Shown one piece after another: positions 32,601 to 43,083 of a stretch of 64,000 nucleotides of DNA. Made by a program: the position numbers and the translations under genes. The notes beneath the pieces are model-generated. The model made no database searches, had not been told where the DNA came from, and saw nothing but the letters and a program-made list of their open reading frames with translations. Origin of the DNA: Euglena gracilis (taxonomy: Eukaryota > Euglenida > Euglenophyceae > Euglenales); NCBI GenBank assembly GCA_039621445.1, contig CP154957.1, forward strand, positions 30,657,778 through 30,721,777, read 5' to 3'. The stretch's first letter is position 1. Every line of letters begins with the position of its first letter.

Positions 32601-33123
32601 GACAAAAGTGGGTTTATTTGTGCAAATGCGCGCACCAACACAATTATGTTGGTGCGCGCATTTGCGCAAATAAACACACTTTTGTCTTTCAAGGGTTGGG
32701 CTTCTTCCGCTGGGTTCATTGCAACAAAGCTGGTTGTGCGGATCCCGGGTGCAATTGGGGTGGGAGACGCCTGCCCCCTTCATTCCTATTTCTTCCCCTC
32801 TGCACTTCCCTTGCCAACCACCTCGCACTTACCTTCTTTTCCCGCCGTCCTTCCCGCTGGACTTGTCACACCAGCCAATTTCCGGACACCCTAAAAACAC
32901 CATTTTTGGCCAAAGTCCCAGAGGTCATACCGCCAAAATCAGAATTTTGCTCATTTTTTTTTTGCACTCTCTTGTCACCGTGTTTTCAAACCCCCCGGGG
33001 CCAGACAGCCGAAATAAAAAAGTTCAACCAAAACAAACACCACAGCCCCCAACCCACAGTCGGGAATTTGCGCAAATGCGCAAATCAACATAAAAAAGCT
33101 TAAGTGCGAATCCGGCCGCCTAA
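29700..33123 (+). mobile_element. TTTGCGCAAA-palindrome element, copy 2
   Basis: About 3.4 kb collinear with 9917-12341. It differs mainly by an extra block of about 740 bp (31190-31930) and a longer 5' palindrome cluster. Both end AAAGCTTAAGTGCGAATCCG-like and then GCCGCCTAA. GAGGACCATGACC, GGTGCTTTAGGGCTACC and TGGGCTTCTTCCGCTGGGTT are shared landmarks. No transposase domain is recognisable on either strand. Confidence 0.6.
31190..31930. other. extra block in copy 2 of the palindromic element
   Basis: Present here and absent at the corresponding point of copy 1 (about 10890). Both strands are widely open: a plus frame of 106 codons and minus frames of 228 and 377 codons. The minus ones are Phe/Pro/Cys-rich with no motif. 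Insertion here or deletion in copy 1 cannot be told apart; I found no TSD or TIR at the joints. Confidence 0.5.
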
Positions 33124-33719
33124 ATTCCAGATGAGCCAGAAAAATCTCAAAACCTGGGATAAAAATGAGCCTAATTCCTCATTCTCACTGAAAAAATGAC
33201 ATCAACTAGAAAAAAGGTGCGCGGTCAGCTGCGGTCGGCAACCCACATAGTTATTAAAAACTCAAATTTTGTGTTGCACCCAACTCGTTATCCAACATTT
33301 GGCTTTTGCGCACCAAATTAGGCATGGCTGCTCAAAATGGAGTTCCAATTCGATTGAATATCCCCCCACTTTTGTTACCAAAATTGGACCTGGGTGATTA
33401 AACCCCACCCAATTTTTTGGGATTTTTATGGCATATGTATATGACAGTGCACAACACATGTGCACTGCTGAAGCGGGAGAGATGTTACTTACCTCTCTCC
33501 CCCCCGAAGTATGGCCAATATCTCACCTCAGAAATTGTAGAAACTTTTTGGGGCTGGGAGGGGGGAAGGAATACACACTGACTCACATTTTGCGAAAAAA
33601 GGTAGATTTTTTGGCATGAAGGTCCTAAGTGTTGTTCACAACCTGGCAAAGGCAATTGTAACCCATATATCACCCAATATTCGGAATTAGCAAGCCAAAT
33701 GAAATATCTACCATCCAAA
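33124..33719. other. nothing recognised
   Basis: AT-rich DNA with short frames and no repeat. GCGCGGTCAGCTGCGGTCGG at 33222 recalls 29068. Confidence 0.35.
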
Positions 33720-33865
33720 ATTAGGGATTTTGCCCACCAAATAAGGCATTTGCCCCCAGAACCAGGAGTTTGCACCCAACATACAGGCATTTGCCCCCAA
33801 AATCAGAATTTTGCAAACCAAATCAGGCAATTGCCAACCCAAATTGAGAAATTAGGATACAATAT
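33720..33865 (+). repeat. degenerate tandem repeat of about 26 bp
   Basis: Five units around GCATTTGCCCCCAAAATCAG with frequent substitutions. Confidence 0.7.
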
Positions 33866-34489
33866 TGGTTTGTTTGTGGTTCCAAACAAATGTCAATTGC
33901 CGAGGAATAAAATTTGCGTTGGCTGAACCTGTTTAAGGGGAGCTCTCCTTTGAAAACGACCAAAAAAACTTGCATGTCGTTCCACGTGTCATCCATCATT
34001 CATTCATCCATGTCCATCCGTGATTGCATGTAATTCCCCATTTCCTTTGATTCCCAACAGTTTGGAGATATTTTTATTTTTTTCTCCCCGAAATAGACCA
34101 AAAGTCAAAACAAGGCAAAAATGGACACAACGGCAAAAATTGGCCAAAAAAATGGCTGCAACTCGGGCTAGGCGGGGAGTTGGGGCATTCCAACGGCTTC
34201 ATTTTTGGTCTCCGGAAATTTCATTTTGCTTCATTTGTCACGCTCCTATGCGCCGTCAAAAAAAAAAAAAAAATTTTCAAAAAAACCGAAACAAAATGCC
34301 CAGAATTCTAAGAACTTCCCCCCCTCCACCTACCACCCCCCCCCCCTCCCACCCCGCCCCACCCAAAGCACTTCCCACCCCCCCCCTCAACATGGGAAGG
34401 GGGCCCGAGACAGTTAATCGGACTAAAGCGCGAGAAATGGAGACGGGTTATAAACGACCCCTGACGGAAAAAGGGGAATAAGGAACCAA

Positions 34490-34690
34490 AGGTGTGGTTA
34501 AAAACTACAAAAAAAATCAAAAAAAAACAAACCACACCAAAAATTGGACCCCATGGAAATGTAAACAACCCAAAAATGTGGACATGAGAGTATAAAAAAA
34601 AATGAAGAAAATAGACAACCCTTACACTAGCACAATTCCCCCCGTGCGTTTTTTAAGGAGAAAAGAAAACCACGGGTTTGGGCATGGAGG
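34490..34690 (+). repeat. direct duplication, copy 1 of 2
   Basis: AAAAATGTGGACATGAGAGT, ACACTAGCACAATTCCCC and CCACGGGTTTGGGCATG recur in order at 35440-35610, about 0.93 kb downstream, with small indels. The DNA between them (34691-35439) holds C/G tracts near 35000 and no gene I can support. Confidence 0.7.
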
Positions 34691-35439
34691 GCCTCCAGGG
34701 GCACATTTGATCCAGCAAACACTTCTAGAAATAATATACGGTTTTTGAGACATTTTCGAAAAATCGATTATTTGACCGAAAATCTCACCCCAACAAAATG
34801 GCAGTGTCGAAACTGGGGGGTTGGTGAATCCCACCCAATTTAGACCCCTTCGTGGGTGAATAACTCGCCTGGTGTTGGAGGAACCCTAACTCAAACAAAG
34901 GTGATTCGGAAACCAGGGATCCAGTCGCTTGCCACTAAAAAAAAAGGAACAGAGCCGGGGCCACGGCGACAATCCGCGGTTCCCTTTACCAACCCAGGGG
35001 CGGGGGGGTTCTACCCCCCCCCCCTACCCTGGTGATAAGCTTCGCTCTTACTCTAAAGAAACCTCCCCCATAATGCATCCCCCCTTGACCTCCAAAATTT
35101 TCTGACCAAAAGTCGGCAAATGCGACCGGAAGATTTTTTGGACAGGAAAAATTTGGTGGCGAACCTCAGATTCACGGCCGCCATTGGCGGCCATAAATAA
35201 AATCACTATGGACAAAAAATCACTCCTTTCAAAATGGCTCGAAATGGTACAACATGGGGGGAGGGCATGGTGACCAGAAATGACCAAAAAAAAGCACCAA
35301 TAAGCACCAAACATCCAATACAGAACAAAAAAAAACTGTCAAAACCGACAAAGAATGCCCAGAATTGACTAAGAATCGACCTAAATCAAAAGCAATCAAA
35401 ACGGACAAAGAAGAATGACCATAATTGACTAAAAATAAA

Positions 35440-35610
35440 CCAAAAAACTACAAAAAAACCACCAAAATTGACCCATGAATGTAAAACAACCAAAAATGTG
35501 GAAATGAGAGTATGAAAAAATGATAGAAATAGACACCTTGACACTAGCACAAATTCCCCGTGCGTTTTAGAACCACGGTTTGGGCATGAAGCCAGGGCCT
35601 AGTTTCAACA
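35440..35610 (+). repeat. direct duplication, copy 2 of 2
   Basis: AAAAATGTGGAAATGAGAGT and ACACTAGCACAAATTCCCCG match copy 1 at 34490-34690. Confidence 0.7.
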
Positions 35611-36799
35611 ACCGGGTCCTACACCACGGTTCGGGCGTGAAGCTGGGGCGAGTTTTTGATATAAAGAGAATTTACAATGACATGCCTTTGGTGAAAAGCT
35701 CCTATGCGCACGTCAAAGGCTGTGTTTCCGAACACAGAATCAGACCAACTTTTTTTTAAAAAAAAACAAAAAATGACTAGTCCAAAAAATGGTCAATGGC
35801 ACACATTCTTTATCTGGACCATCAATGCTGGGCCCATGGACGAACTCAAACCAAAACACAATGATGAATTTCATCAAAAAAACAAACAAACAAGGATGAT
35901 GTATGAAAAAAACGCAAATTGCATATGAAATCCTTTAGGAGCTCTTCTAGATGCAATTTTTTCCACCGGAGAGGAATTGGAAAAATTTCGGCACTGCTGG
36001 GGAGAATTTTTGAATTTGCACAAAAATAAGCATTTTAACCCAAAAATGCAAAAAATGACAAAGAAATGACAATTTTTTTTGGTTCTCGGGGAAAACTGGG
36101 GCCAAAACGAGGACTTTTTCATTGTAAAGTTTTCCAACAAAATCCAAAAATTGACGGGAAAGAAACGCAGAAAAAACCCGAAAAACCCCGCAAATTTTGC
36201 CAAAATTCGAAAGTGCAAAAAAAAGCATTTGTGTCCCCCCCCCCTTGGCTGGACCCCCCTCAAAAATGGCGCGCGCTGTGCCGCACCTGCCCCCCCCCCC
36301 ACGGTACCCCCCTGCCTTATCTCTGTGGTGCTTCCAAACCTTGTTTCACCTGACCTTCAATGGCCTTTGTGGCTGTTTGCTCATTATATTTTTTCCTCAA
36401 AAGTCAAAAGGGGTGGGTCTGGACACGGGGGGGGGGACAACGTGTTTCCACAGCAGATGAAGGAAATCCGTCTGGGACACGGGGGGGGGGGGACATGGGG
36501 GGCAACGCCGTCAAAATTTTTTCATTGTTTTGATAATATCAATAAAAAAAAGCAAGTGGGTAACCTTGGGCGGCATTCAACAACAAGGGTGCAGAAACCC
36601 AGCAAAACCTTTTTCGGATCTTTGAATAATTCTGTCACATAATACGCAAGGGACGAGGAATTGTTCTTGTGCAAAGTTGGGTCGCTTCTGGGAAACAATT
36701 CTACGACAAACCAACCTTGGCTGTGAGGCGTTGAACACCTGGGGAAGAATGAAAAATAGATGGAAAAAAGGTTGAAAAAATGGGGGAAGCAGCGGAAGA
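35611..36799. other. no supported gene
   Basis: AT-rich with G/C tracts at 36235-36300 and 36428-36495. Open frames of up to 187 codons exist but run through the tracts and overlap equally long ones in other phases. Confidence 0.35.
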
Positions 36800-36990
36800 A
36801 AACCACACCTAGTATCTGACATGTTTGCCTACAACTTGCAAAAATATATGTCCCAGCCTGTCAAAATTTTTGCACTGCGCCCCAAAAATATTTGCACTTG
36901 TTCCGAATAAATTTGTCCTCCGTCATTTCATTTTTGCACAATGAAAAAAAGCCTTGCACTGCGCAATGGAAAAAGATACACTCCAGTTGA
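36800..36990 (+). repeat. dispersed repeat R, copy 2
   Basis: AAAAATATTTGCACTTGTTCC and CAATGAAAAAAAGCCTTGCACT match 22510-22745. Confidence 0.65.
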
Positions 36991-37006
36991 AGTTTCTACT
37001 AGGGGG

Positions 37007-37135
37007 GGCGGACGCCGGTTCTGTCCTGAACCCAGCGTCCGGGGACGCTGGGTTCAGGACAGAACCGGCGTCGGTTCTGCCCTGAACCCAGCGTCCGGGG
37101 ACGCTGGGTTCAGGACAGAACCGGCGTCTGCCCCC
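37007..37135 (+). repeat. ACGCCGGTTCTGTCC palindrome cluster
   Basis: Two back-to-back palindromes: GACGCCGGTTCTGTCCTGAA and its complement twice, separated by CCCAGCGTCCGGGGACGCTG. The same family is at 37958, 41503, 42288, 44103, 50645, 50996 and 63763-63991. Confidence 0.9.
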
Positions 37136-37141
37136 CCCTTG

Positions 37142-38098
37142 TTTAAAGCGGCGTTTTAGAGACGCCAGGTTCAGGACAGAACCGGCTTTCCCCCCTTTGG
37201 GTGTTCTAAGTGCTTCCCCCAGGGAGCACTTAGAAATACGTTCACTAGTGTTCCCCATTAGTTCCCAGGGGGGAACAGCCAAAATCTCCCAAAGCTAATT
37301 CCAAAAAAACCTAGGGGGTTCAAACATAAAATCTCCCCACCCAAACTCTGAAAAAGCCATGGGGGTTCCAGCCCTATACCCCAACCGTAGTTCTGAAAAA
37401 AAAAACCCACCGGGGTCCAGCCAAAATTTCCCAACCGTAACCGTGATACAATGAAAAAACCCAGGGGGGTCCAGCCAAAATTTCCCTGCCGTATGTCTGA
37501 AAAAACCCATGGGGGTCTAGCAAACATTTATCAACCGTGATTCTGAAAAAACGCATGGGGGGTCCAGCCAACATTTAACAACCGTATTTCTAAAAAAAAC
37601 CCGGGGGGTCCAGCCAAAATTTCCCAACCGTAATTCTAAGAAAAAACCCAGGCGCGGGCAGTCAACATTTAACCGTATTTCTGAAACAACCCAGGGCGGG
37701 TACAGCCAAAATTTCCCTGCCGTATGTCTGAAAAAACCTGGGGGGTCCACCCAAAATCTCCCAACCGTACTTCTGAAAAAACCCAGCGAGGTCCGGCCAA
37801 AATTTCCGCAATGTGTTTCCTTGCTGGCAATATGCAAAACGCTTGCCACCACATCCATGATGCTTTGCACTCAGCAATTGTGCCTCTTATCCCCCTTCAG
37901 CCAAGGAGAGTTTCGTTTCTGGGGTTACATTGGCGCACTTTTTTGCACAAAACACAGTCCCAAACCGGACGCCGGGTTTTGGACAGAACCGGCGTTCCTA
38001 ACCCTGGGTTTTAGGACAGAACCGGCGTCCAGAAAAACCGTGGGGGGGGGGACGCCGGTTCTGTCCTGAGCCCGGCGTCTCAAACGCCGATTTAAAGG
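37142..38098 (+). mobile_element. ACGCCGG-family TIR element E4 carrying a satellite
   Basis: The left end TTTAAAGCGGCGTTTTAGAG and the right end (reverse complement) TTTAAATCGGCGTTTGAGAC are inverted copies of the family terminus, both followed inward by ACGCCGG palindromes. 957 bp, non-coding, filled mainly by the 37262-37812 satellite. Same terminus as E3 (41503) and 63763-63906. Confidence 0.65.
37262..37812 (-). repeat. tandem repeat of about 47 bp, nine clear copies
   Basis: Units of the type AGCCAAAATTTCCCAACCGT, TCTGAAAAAACCC, GGGGGGTCC. CCGTA-type landmarks are spaced 44-55 bp apart from 37385 to 37765, with two worn units before. The period is not a multiple of three, which is why all minus frames read Trp/Phe/Gly-rich repeats; no protein is inferred. 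Not CRISPR: there are no distinct spacers. Confidence 0.9.
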
Positions 38099-38104
38099 GC
38101 AATT

Positions 38105-38641
38105 GTGCAAAAGACCCAATCCAAGTGCAAATATTTTCGGAATGGAGGCAGTGCAGACATTTTTGAGTGCAAAAAAATTGGTAGCGTTTTTTTGACAGAA
38201 GGCATTGAACGTGACAAAAAAATGCGCAATTTTTGGAATTGTGGCACCGATCCATCACAATTCATCACAAACGGCGGCAACGACGGTGATGCCCTTTTGT
38301 GTTTTTTGTGTGCTGAGCCATTTTGCATGGAACAAAAAGGGCGGCTGGATGGTAATGCAGTTTTTCAAAAAACCTTCCCCAAAAAGAGCCAAACTTGTCA
38401 ACAAAAATGGTGTGCTCTTGAAAAAAAATTGAGCTTTGGAAGCAAAGTCAAGATGCATGTGTTTCCTATTGCCGCAACGAAGGGCGGAAAGACGGCAACG
38501 GAGTTCACAAACAACAACTCCAAACTCAGAAAGGGAAGGTTTTCGCCCCCTCCGACCCATGAGTTCAGGACGTCTTTGGCCGCCCAAAGGGCGGCGAGAC
38601 GGTGCGTTCGCCCAACAGTGAAATCCCCAAAGTTCATATGA
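38105..38641 (+). CDS. hypothetical 178-codon frame
   Basis: Starts next to element E4 and runs through DNA without G tracts to a stop at 38641. Residues 35-130 are ordinary (NFWNCGTDPSQFITNGGNDG; ALLCFLCAEPFCMEQKGRLD) with two close CxxC-like pairs. The first 20 codons are a repeat shared with 23820, and 38470 and 38580 carry the dispersed GGGCGG(C/A)(G/A)AGACGG motif, which weakens the case. No family recognised. Confidence 0.3.
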   Translation: MQKTQSKCKYFRNGGSADIFECKKIGSVFLTEGIERDKKMRNFWNCGTDPSQFITNGGNDGDALLCFLCAEPFCMEQKGRLDGNAVFQKTFPKKSQTCQQKWCALEKKLSFGSKVKMHVFPIAATKGGKTATEFTNNNSKLRKGRFSPPPTHEFRTSLAAQRAARRCVRPTVKSPKFI

Positions 38642-38819
38642 AAAGTTGAATTCTCACTGTGAGAAATTAAAAAAAACACAAACAATGTGATGAGTGAATT
38701 TTCAAAAAAAATTTCTTTCCAAAATCTCGGGGGGGCGGCCGCCCCCTCCCCGACCCCCCACTTCTACACCTATGCCATCATGATCCTCCCCTTTGCTGAC
38801 CCATGGGATGCATTTCGAT

Positions 38820-39010
38820 GTTGCAACATACCCTCACCCCCCCCCTCAAAGTGATCGCCCTTTGGGCGCCGTGGGACTCCAAAACTCTGGACAGCAATTT
38901 GGGGGGGGGGGAGGCAAATTCTGGCCTTCGGCACCTTTGACGCCAAAAAAAAAGGCCACTTTGAGGGGGGAAACCAAAATTTGCCAAATAATTTGGCCAC
39001 TTTGGGGGGG
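38820..39010 (+). repeat. Q-family repeat, copy 2
   Basis: CATACCCTCACCCCCCCCCT then CAAAGTGATCGCCC, a G run and GGCCACTTTGAGGGGGG; matches 17110-17290 in order. Confidence 0.6.
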
Positions 39011-39014
39011 GGGA

Positions 39015-39160
39015 GTACCATGCCCTCCCCCCAAGCTATTACCCTCCTGGAACCCTTTCTGGCCCAATGGGAACAGTGCGGGGGCGGGGGACAGCTCGGG
39101 GGACCTGGGTCCCCCACCCAGCCATTCCCAGACCCGAACCTCCAATAACAAAATCCCCCA
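39015..39160 (+). mobile_element. fragment of the TACCATGCCCC element family (K2)
   Basis: GTACCATGCCCTCCCCCCAAGCTATT and CCCAATGGGAACAGTGCGGG match the left part of 62041-62400. It ends in AATAACAAAATCCCCC, a junction sequence also seen at the ends of satellite units at 53080, 53191 and 56158. Confidence 0.5.
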
Positions 39161-39267
39161 GTGTGTGCAAGGCAAGGATGGCAAGGGTACACGCCGTAAA
39201 CAACCTCCCGAAATGGGTTGAGTTGAGCAGTTTGTTGTCCTTTTAACCATGCCGACAATGGGAGGCT

Positions 39268-39425
39268 AGGTGGTCCACTTCGGGACCCCGGACCCCCCAC
39301 CCTTCTTCAGTTCACTTCGGAAATGAACAGGGGGGTCCTGAGACTCCCCCCATCAAAGTGTTGTTTAACCCCCCCCCCCATTCCGAGAAGTAAACATGTC
39401 CAGTTCAGTTCGGAAGTGAACTGTC
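39268..39425 (+). repeat. TTCAGTTCACTTCGGAAGTG repeat family (U), copy 1
   Basis: CCACTTCGGGACCC then CAGTTCACTTCGGAAATGAACAGGGGGGTCC. Related copies: 47755-47930, 58890-58925 and 61585-61750 (inverted). Confidence 0.65.
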
Positions 39426-39735
39426 CCAGCCCCCCCTCACCCCCTTGCACCTAGCCTCTGGCGTCGCGAGCCTGTATTTTGCACTGAAACTTGCTTCGCT
39501 GCATGTCAGTTCAGTTTGCCATCACTTGCATTGTCTCTCCCGCTGGTCACACATATGCTGAGGTTCACCTCCTGTTCCAATTACATGTGCCTGAAATTTC
39601 TTGGTAAATTTTGTTCACGATTAACCCCCCCCCCCATCTAAACCAACCCCCCTTCTAAACCGACCTACCCTTCCAAACCGACCCATTGCAGAATTTCAAC
39701 CAAAAAATGAAACAAACCGACCCATAGTAAATTGG

Positions 39736-39930
39736 ATGGCAAACATGCACAACATAATGGAAGCCGCCAACAGAAAGAGCGTCCAGGCTCATCGAATGGT
39801 TATTTTTTGCATGAAATATGAGCGAATGGAGCGCGGTTTGGTTCCTCCATCTCCACAATCATCAAAAGCGGACAGGGCGGTAGAAAGTGTATCAGACATT
39901 GGCTGTGACAAGAGAAACATGAATTTGTAA
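39736..39930 (+). CDS. truncated ORF ending at element E1, function unknown
   Basis: A 64-codon ATG frame of convincing composition (MANMHNIMEAANRKSVQAHR; KYERMERGLVPPSPQSSKAD). Its stop codon TAA (39928-39930) lies inside the first bases of E1's terminal repeat (from 39926), so E1 appears to have cut the gene and supplied the stop. I did not find the continuation after E1's right end (41469). No family recognised. Confidence 0.4.
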   Translation: MANMHNIMEAANRKSVQAHRMVIFCMKYERMERGLVPPSPQSSKADRAVESVSDIGCDKRNMNL

Positions 39931-40113
39931 CCGTGAACAGAGGCCCAGCGCCTGCCCTGTATTTCGTGGACATGATCACAGATTACGGGGCGTTAATTGG
40001 ACCCCCCCAAATTAACGCCCTGATAGTCGTGAACAGGCTGTTCATGATTATCAGGGCGTTACTTTGGGGGGTCCAATTAACGCCCTGATAATTGTGAACA
40101 GGCTGTTCACAAT

Positions 40114-40946
40114 TTACGGGGGGTGCGCAGCCTCATCGATGGCTTTTTTTGTTGCCTCGCGGGTGAGAGCAGCCGCGAGCATTTTTCGCAGCCGTGGGAG
40201 TTGCATATCAGAGGATGGAACAAACGGGATTTCTGGCTGATAAATGGCATGTATGCGGGCGATGGCGTTGTCGGTATTCAAAATGTTGGCCGCACTGTGC
40301 CCGGCGTTGGTCCTCACATTGATTGATGACCGCTTGCCCATCAAACAACAGTGGGGGAAGCACCCCATGCACAAAGGGACATCGCCAAGCGCAATGCACA
40401 CATCCTCAAATTCGAGAAGGTGTGCATATGCGGCTTGCTCTGTCCCTTTCGTTCCGGATGCTTTCTTTTTGGTCGCCTCTGCCAGAAGGCAAGAATGCAA
40501 GGGATCCTGAACAGGGTTCAACTTTTTGGTCCATCCCTGTTTTAGTGCAGCCAAAAAACCAGCAACTTTTGAGGGATGGGGCAACATTCTGTCCATAGTA
40601 CCACCCCCCCCCCCCCCCGAGTTAGTCACCCCCCCCCTATTAGTCACCTTTGGGCCCCAGGCAAAAAAAATTTTGAAGGGAAAAATTTTTCTGTGAAAAA
40701 AAATGCCAAAATTGGCCACCCACAATTTTTTGCTCGTTGCCATCCATGAAAAGTGCCCTGGAATGCCCAAAAACAACCTTGAAACCCCCCCAAGACTTTG
40801 GGTGGGGGGCAAAATTTGGGCATAAATTGCTCCCCCCCCCCCGAGTTAGTCACCCCCCCCCTATTAGTCACCCTGGCGGAATTTCCCTTCCAGGGGGGGT
40901 GACTAACTCGGGGGGGGGGGCCGGTATTTGCTGCCTTCTTTGCCAT
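40114..40946 (-). pseudogene. E1 protein gene, interrupted; putative recombinase-like
   Basis: Starts MAKKAANTG at ATG 40946-40944 and is broken after about 9 codons by a G-tract element (40602-40918). It then reads about 160 residues from PHPSKVAGFLAALKQGW to EAAHPP and a TAA at E1's subterminal repeat. Landmarks: DPLHSCLLAEATKKKASG, a Cys-rich LCMGCFPHCC patch, SSINVRTNAGHSAAN, IARIHAIYQPE and LPRLRKMLAAALTREATKKA. The order of a helical N-terminus, an A-I-x-x-I-H motif and L-x-x-x-L-x-x-A-L-T-R-E recalls the core-binding domain of tyrosine recombinases, but no catalytic R-H-R-Y domain is present. E2's protein shares MAK(K/R)xAN, DPLHxxLLA, KKKxSG and LEF. Homology to E2 is seen; recombinase is a guess. 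Confidence 0.5.
40602..40918 (+). mobile_element. GAGTTAGTCACC G-tract element inserted in the E1 gene
   Basis: Begins with C-run then GAGTTAGTCACCCCCCC and ends GGGTGACTAACTCGGGGGGG. A second inner pair (40835-40918) suggests one copy inside another, or a composite. TATTAGTCACC repeats sit inside. Removing it brings the two protein-like parts of the E1 gene together, though the exact joint and TSD (perhaps 3 bp) are unclear. Confidence 0.6.
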
Positions 40947-41502
40947 TGTACGAAGAAATAGACTGGAACATGGTGGAATGGTATGGTAAAAAAAACGGGC
41001 ATCCACACCCTTAGGCTCTAAACCGAAAATCGCCTTATGGCCAAGCATCGTGGGGGCCTCTGAGGGGGGGGGGGCGCCTTGGGCGTCCGCCCCCCCCCCC
41101 AAAGTGCCCCCCAATAACTTGGCATAAACCCATATCTCGTTTTCCAGGACCAGCGGGTTTCCTCAAAAAGATCCCATAAACTGAAGTAAATTTTCGTCAC
41201 AGGGTTTCTGTTCACGATTATCAGGGCAATAACTGGACCCCCCAGATTAACACCATGATATTTGTGAACAGGTTGTTCACGATTTACAAGGCGTTAAATT
41301 GGGGGGTCCAAATAACGCCCATATAATCGTGAACAGGCTGTTCACAATTTACAGGGCATGAAACTGTGAACAGGACTTTTTGACCAAAACAGCCCCGAAA
41401 CAGCCCAAAACCGTTGCGTGAAGCATGTCAACGGAATACAGGCGCCGCGCCTTTCTGTTCACGGTTACAGAAAAATCGTGGGCCATAACCCGTTTACGGC
41501 CT

Positions 41503-42284
41503 AAACCGGCGTTTGAGACGCCGGGCTCAGGGCAGAACCGGCGTCCCCCCCCCCCCCCACGGGTTTTCCGGACGCCGGTTCTGTCCTAAAACCCAGCGTT
41601 AGGAACGCCGGTTTTGTCCAAAACCCGGCGTCCGATTTTCATCCCTAAAAATGTCACCGAAAGTGCCCAAAAATGGCCCTAAGGTGCTGGTATGACTGTT
41701 TCAACCATCCAGGACAATGAATTTTGCCATTTGGGGACCAGTGGGGTGGATATCCAAATTTGGTGAAAATTGGCCCAGATTTGGAATGAGTACCGTGCGG
41801 CGTGGAAAGATCTGATGGGCACCGCTGGCCGTCTGTTGAAAAGAGCTTTCGATCGAGGGGTAACTTGGTACCCTAACTTTGCACGCAGCCCGAGATACGC
41901 TCGCGTTCGTCGGATCGGCCAGAATCTGAGTCAAAATTTGTGGTAATTTTCAGTGATTTTTGGTTTAAGATGCTGAATAAACCTTACAAAAACGTTATTT
42001 CTCTTCGAATCGACCACCTGAGGGGTCCTGGGGGGGGGGACACCAGAGTTGTGAAATTAGGATTTCCCAGTGACAGAAAATAAGAGCTCCAGGCGGCGTG
42101 GCTGAATTTGGTGGTGATCGCCAGTCGTCTAATGAAAAGAGCTTTCAATTGAGGGGTGAGTTTGTACCTGGACACAACCAGAAATACCCTCGCGATCGCC
42201 GGAATTTGGTGAAATGCAAAGTGGCGTGACATTGCAGATCAGTGGTCGGAGATTGGTCCTGGGAGTGTCCTTTGACCGAAGGTT
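41503..42284 (+). repeat. E3 left arm
   Basis: Matches 44231-43455 in reverse along its whole length, at perhaps 85-90% by eye; landmarks are CCATCCAGGACAATGAATTT, GTTGAAAAGAGCTTTCGATC and GGTCGGAGATTGGTCCTGGG. Begins with an ACGCCGG palindrome block (41503-41632). Confidence 0.85.
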
Positions 42285-42287
42285 GGG

Positions 42288-42421
42288 GACGCCGGTTCTG
42301 TCCTGAACCCGGCGTCTCTAAAACGCCGGCTTAAACAAGGGGTGGCAGACGCCGGTTCTGTCCAAAGCCCGGCGTTCCGGACGCCGGGTTTTGGGCTGAA
42401 CCGGCGTCCGCCACCCCTTTT
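42288..42421 (+). repeat. ACGCCGG palindromes inside E3
   Basis: Includes a near-perfect palindrome from GGGGTGGCAGACGCCGG to CCGGCGTCCGCCACCCC (42335-42419), nearly identical to 63908-63991. Not mirrored beside the right arm. Confidence 0.85.
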
Positions 42422-42752
42422 TTGTAGTAGTGTACGGGTTATGCCCACGATTTTTATGTAGAAACCGACCCCCCGTCCAAACCGACCCCCTCCAGGATTT
42501 CCGCCAACCCAAAAGTCCGAAACCAACGGGTCGGTTTAAATGAGGGGGGGGGGTTACAATCTTGACAAAAATTACGGTGAACAAAATAACGGGAAACAAA
42601 AAATCATGGGGAAAAAATTACGAGAAAATTTCGATTTGAAAAAACTAATTTTGGGAAAATTTTGATTTCAGGATAAAAATGGAAAAAGTTTATTTCAGGA
42701 AAATGTACTGTAAACCGTTCAAATTTTTTTCTCACACAGACTTTTTTCGAAA

Positions 42753-43083
42753 ATGGATGCTTCAACTGTACCCAAGACTGTGATCAATGAGCTGGCCGAA
42801 GTTGATCGGCCTCCAAGCAACTGGAGTGATGAATACGTTAAACTGGTGACCAACTGGGCCCGTCAATTTGCAGTGAAAGGTGCTATCCAAAGGCACAAAA
42901 AGAGTGAATACACAGACAAGGTTCTACCATGGAGCACAGTGGACAAGTGTCTGATTCCCAAAATGAAATGACTTCCTCTCCTTTTTCGACAGATGGTTGA
43001 AATATTGGCAAGACAATGGTCAATACTATCAACATGCAAAGCGGGGCCGGAAAAGAATTTTGACGCCCTCTGAAGAATTATAA
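42753..43083 (+). pseudogene. Tc1/mariner-like transposase N-terminus, two exons
   Basis: Exon 1 starts at ATG 42753 (MDASTVPKTVINELAEVDRP). A 46-nt intron, 42947-42992, has GTGTCT at its start and TTTTTCGACAG at its end. Splicing keeps frame and gives LPWSTVDKWLKYWQDNGQYY, then AKRGRKRILTPSEEL. This is the layout of a helix-turn-helix followed by the basic GRPR-like linker of Tc1/mariner/IS630-type transposases, which bind the element's ends. TAA at 43081-43083 stops it, but the same frame continues as VMDAAKKLHATPATKGLTAG to about 43175, so the stop is probably a mutation. No DDE/D catalytic domain follows before the right arm. Domain call moderate; intron well supported. Confidence 0.55.

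Larger units (their letters stand above)
39926..41469 (-). mobile_element. inverted-repeat element E1 with a protein-coding gene
   Basis: 1,544 bp. The left end TGTAACCGTGAACAGAGGCC and the right end (reverse complement) TGTAACCGTGAACAGAAAGG continue as imperfect inverted repeats for about 55 bp. Inside each end lie clusters of the palindrome GTGAACAGGCTGTTCAC (40029, 40094, 41264, 41329) alternating with GGGCGTTA and TGGACCCCCC, which look like binding sites for the element's own protein. The outer GCCTGCCCTGTATTTCGTGG resembles the end of E2. It carries the minus-strand gene 40946-40114. TSD not found. Confidence 0.65.

Noticed and set aside
37262-37812. CRISPR-like regular array
   Set aside because: Units are contiguous and diverged along their whole length; there are no constant repeats with unique spacers, no cas genes, and the context is eukaryotic.
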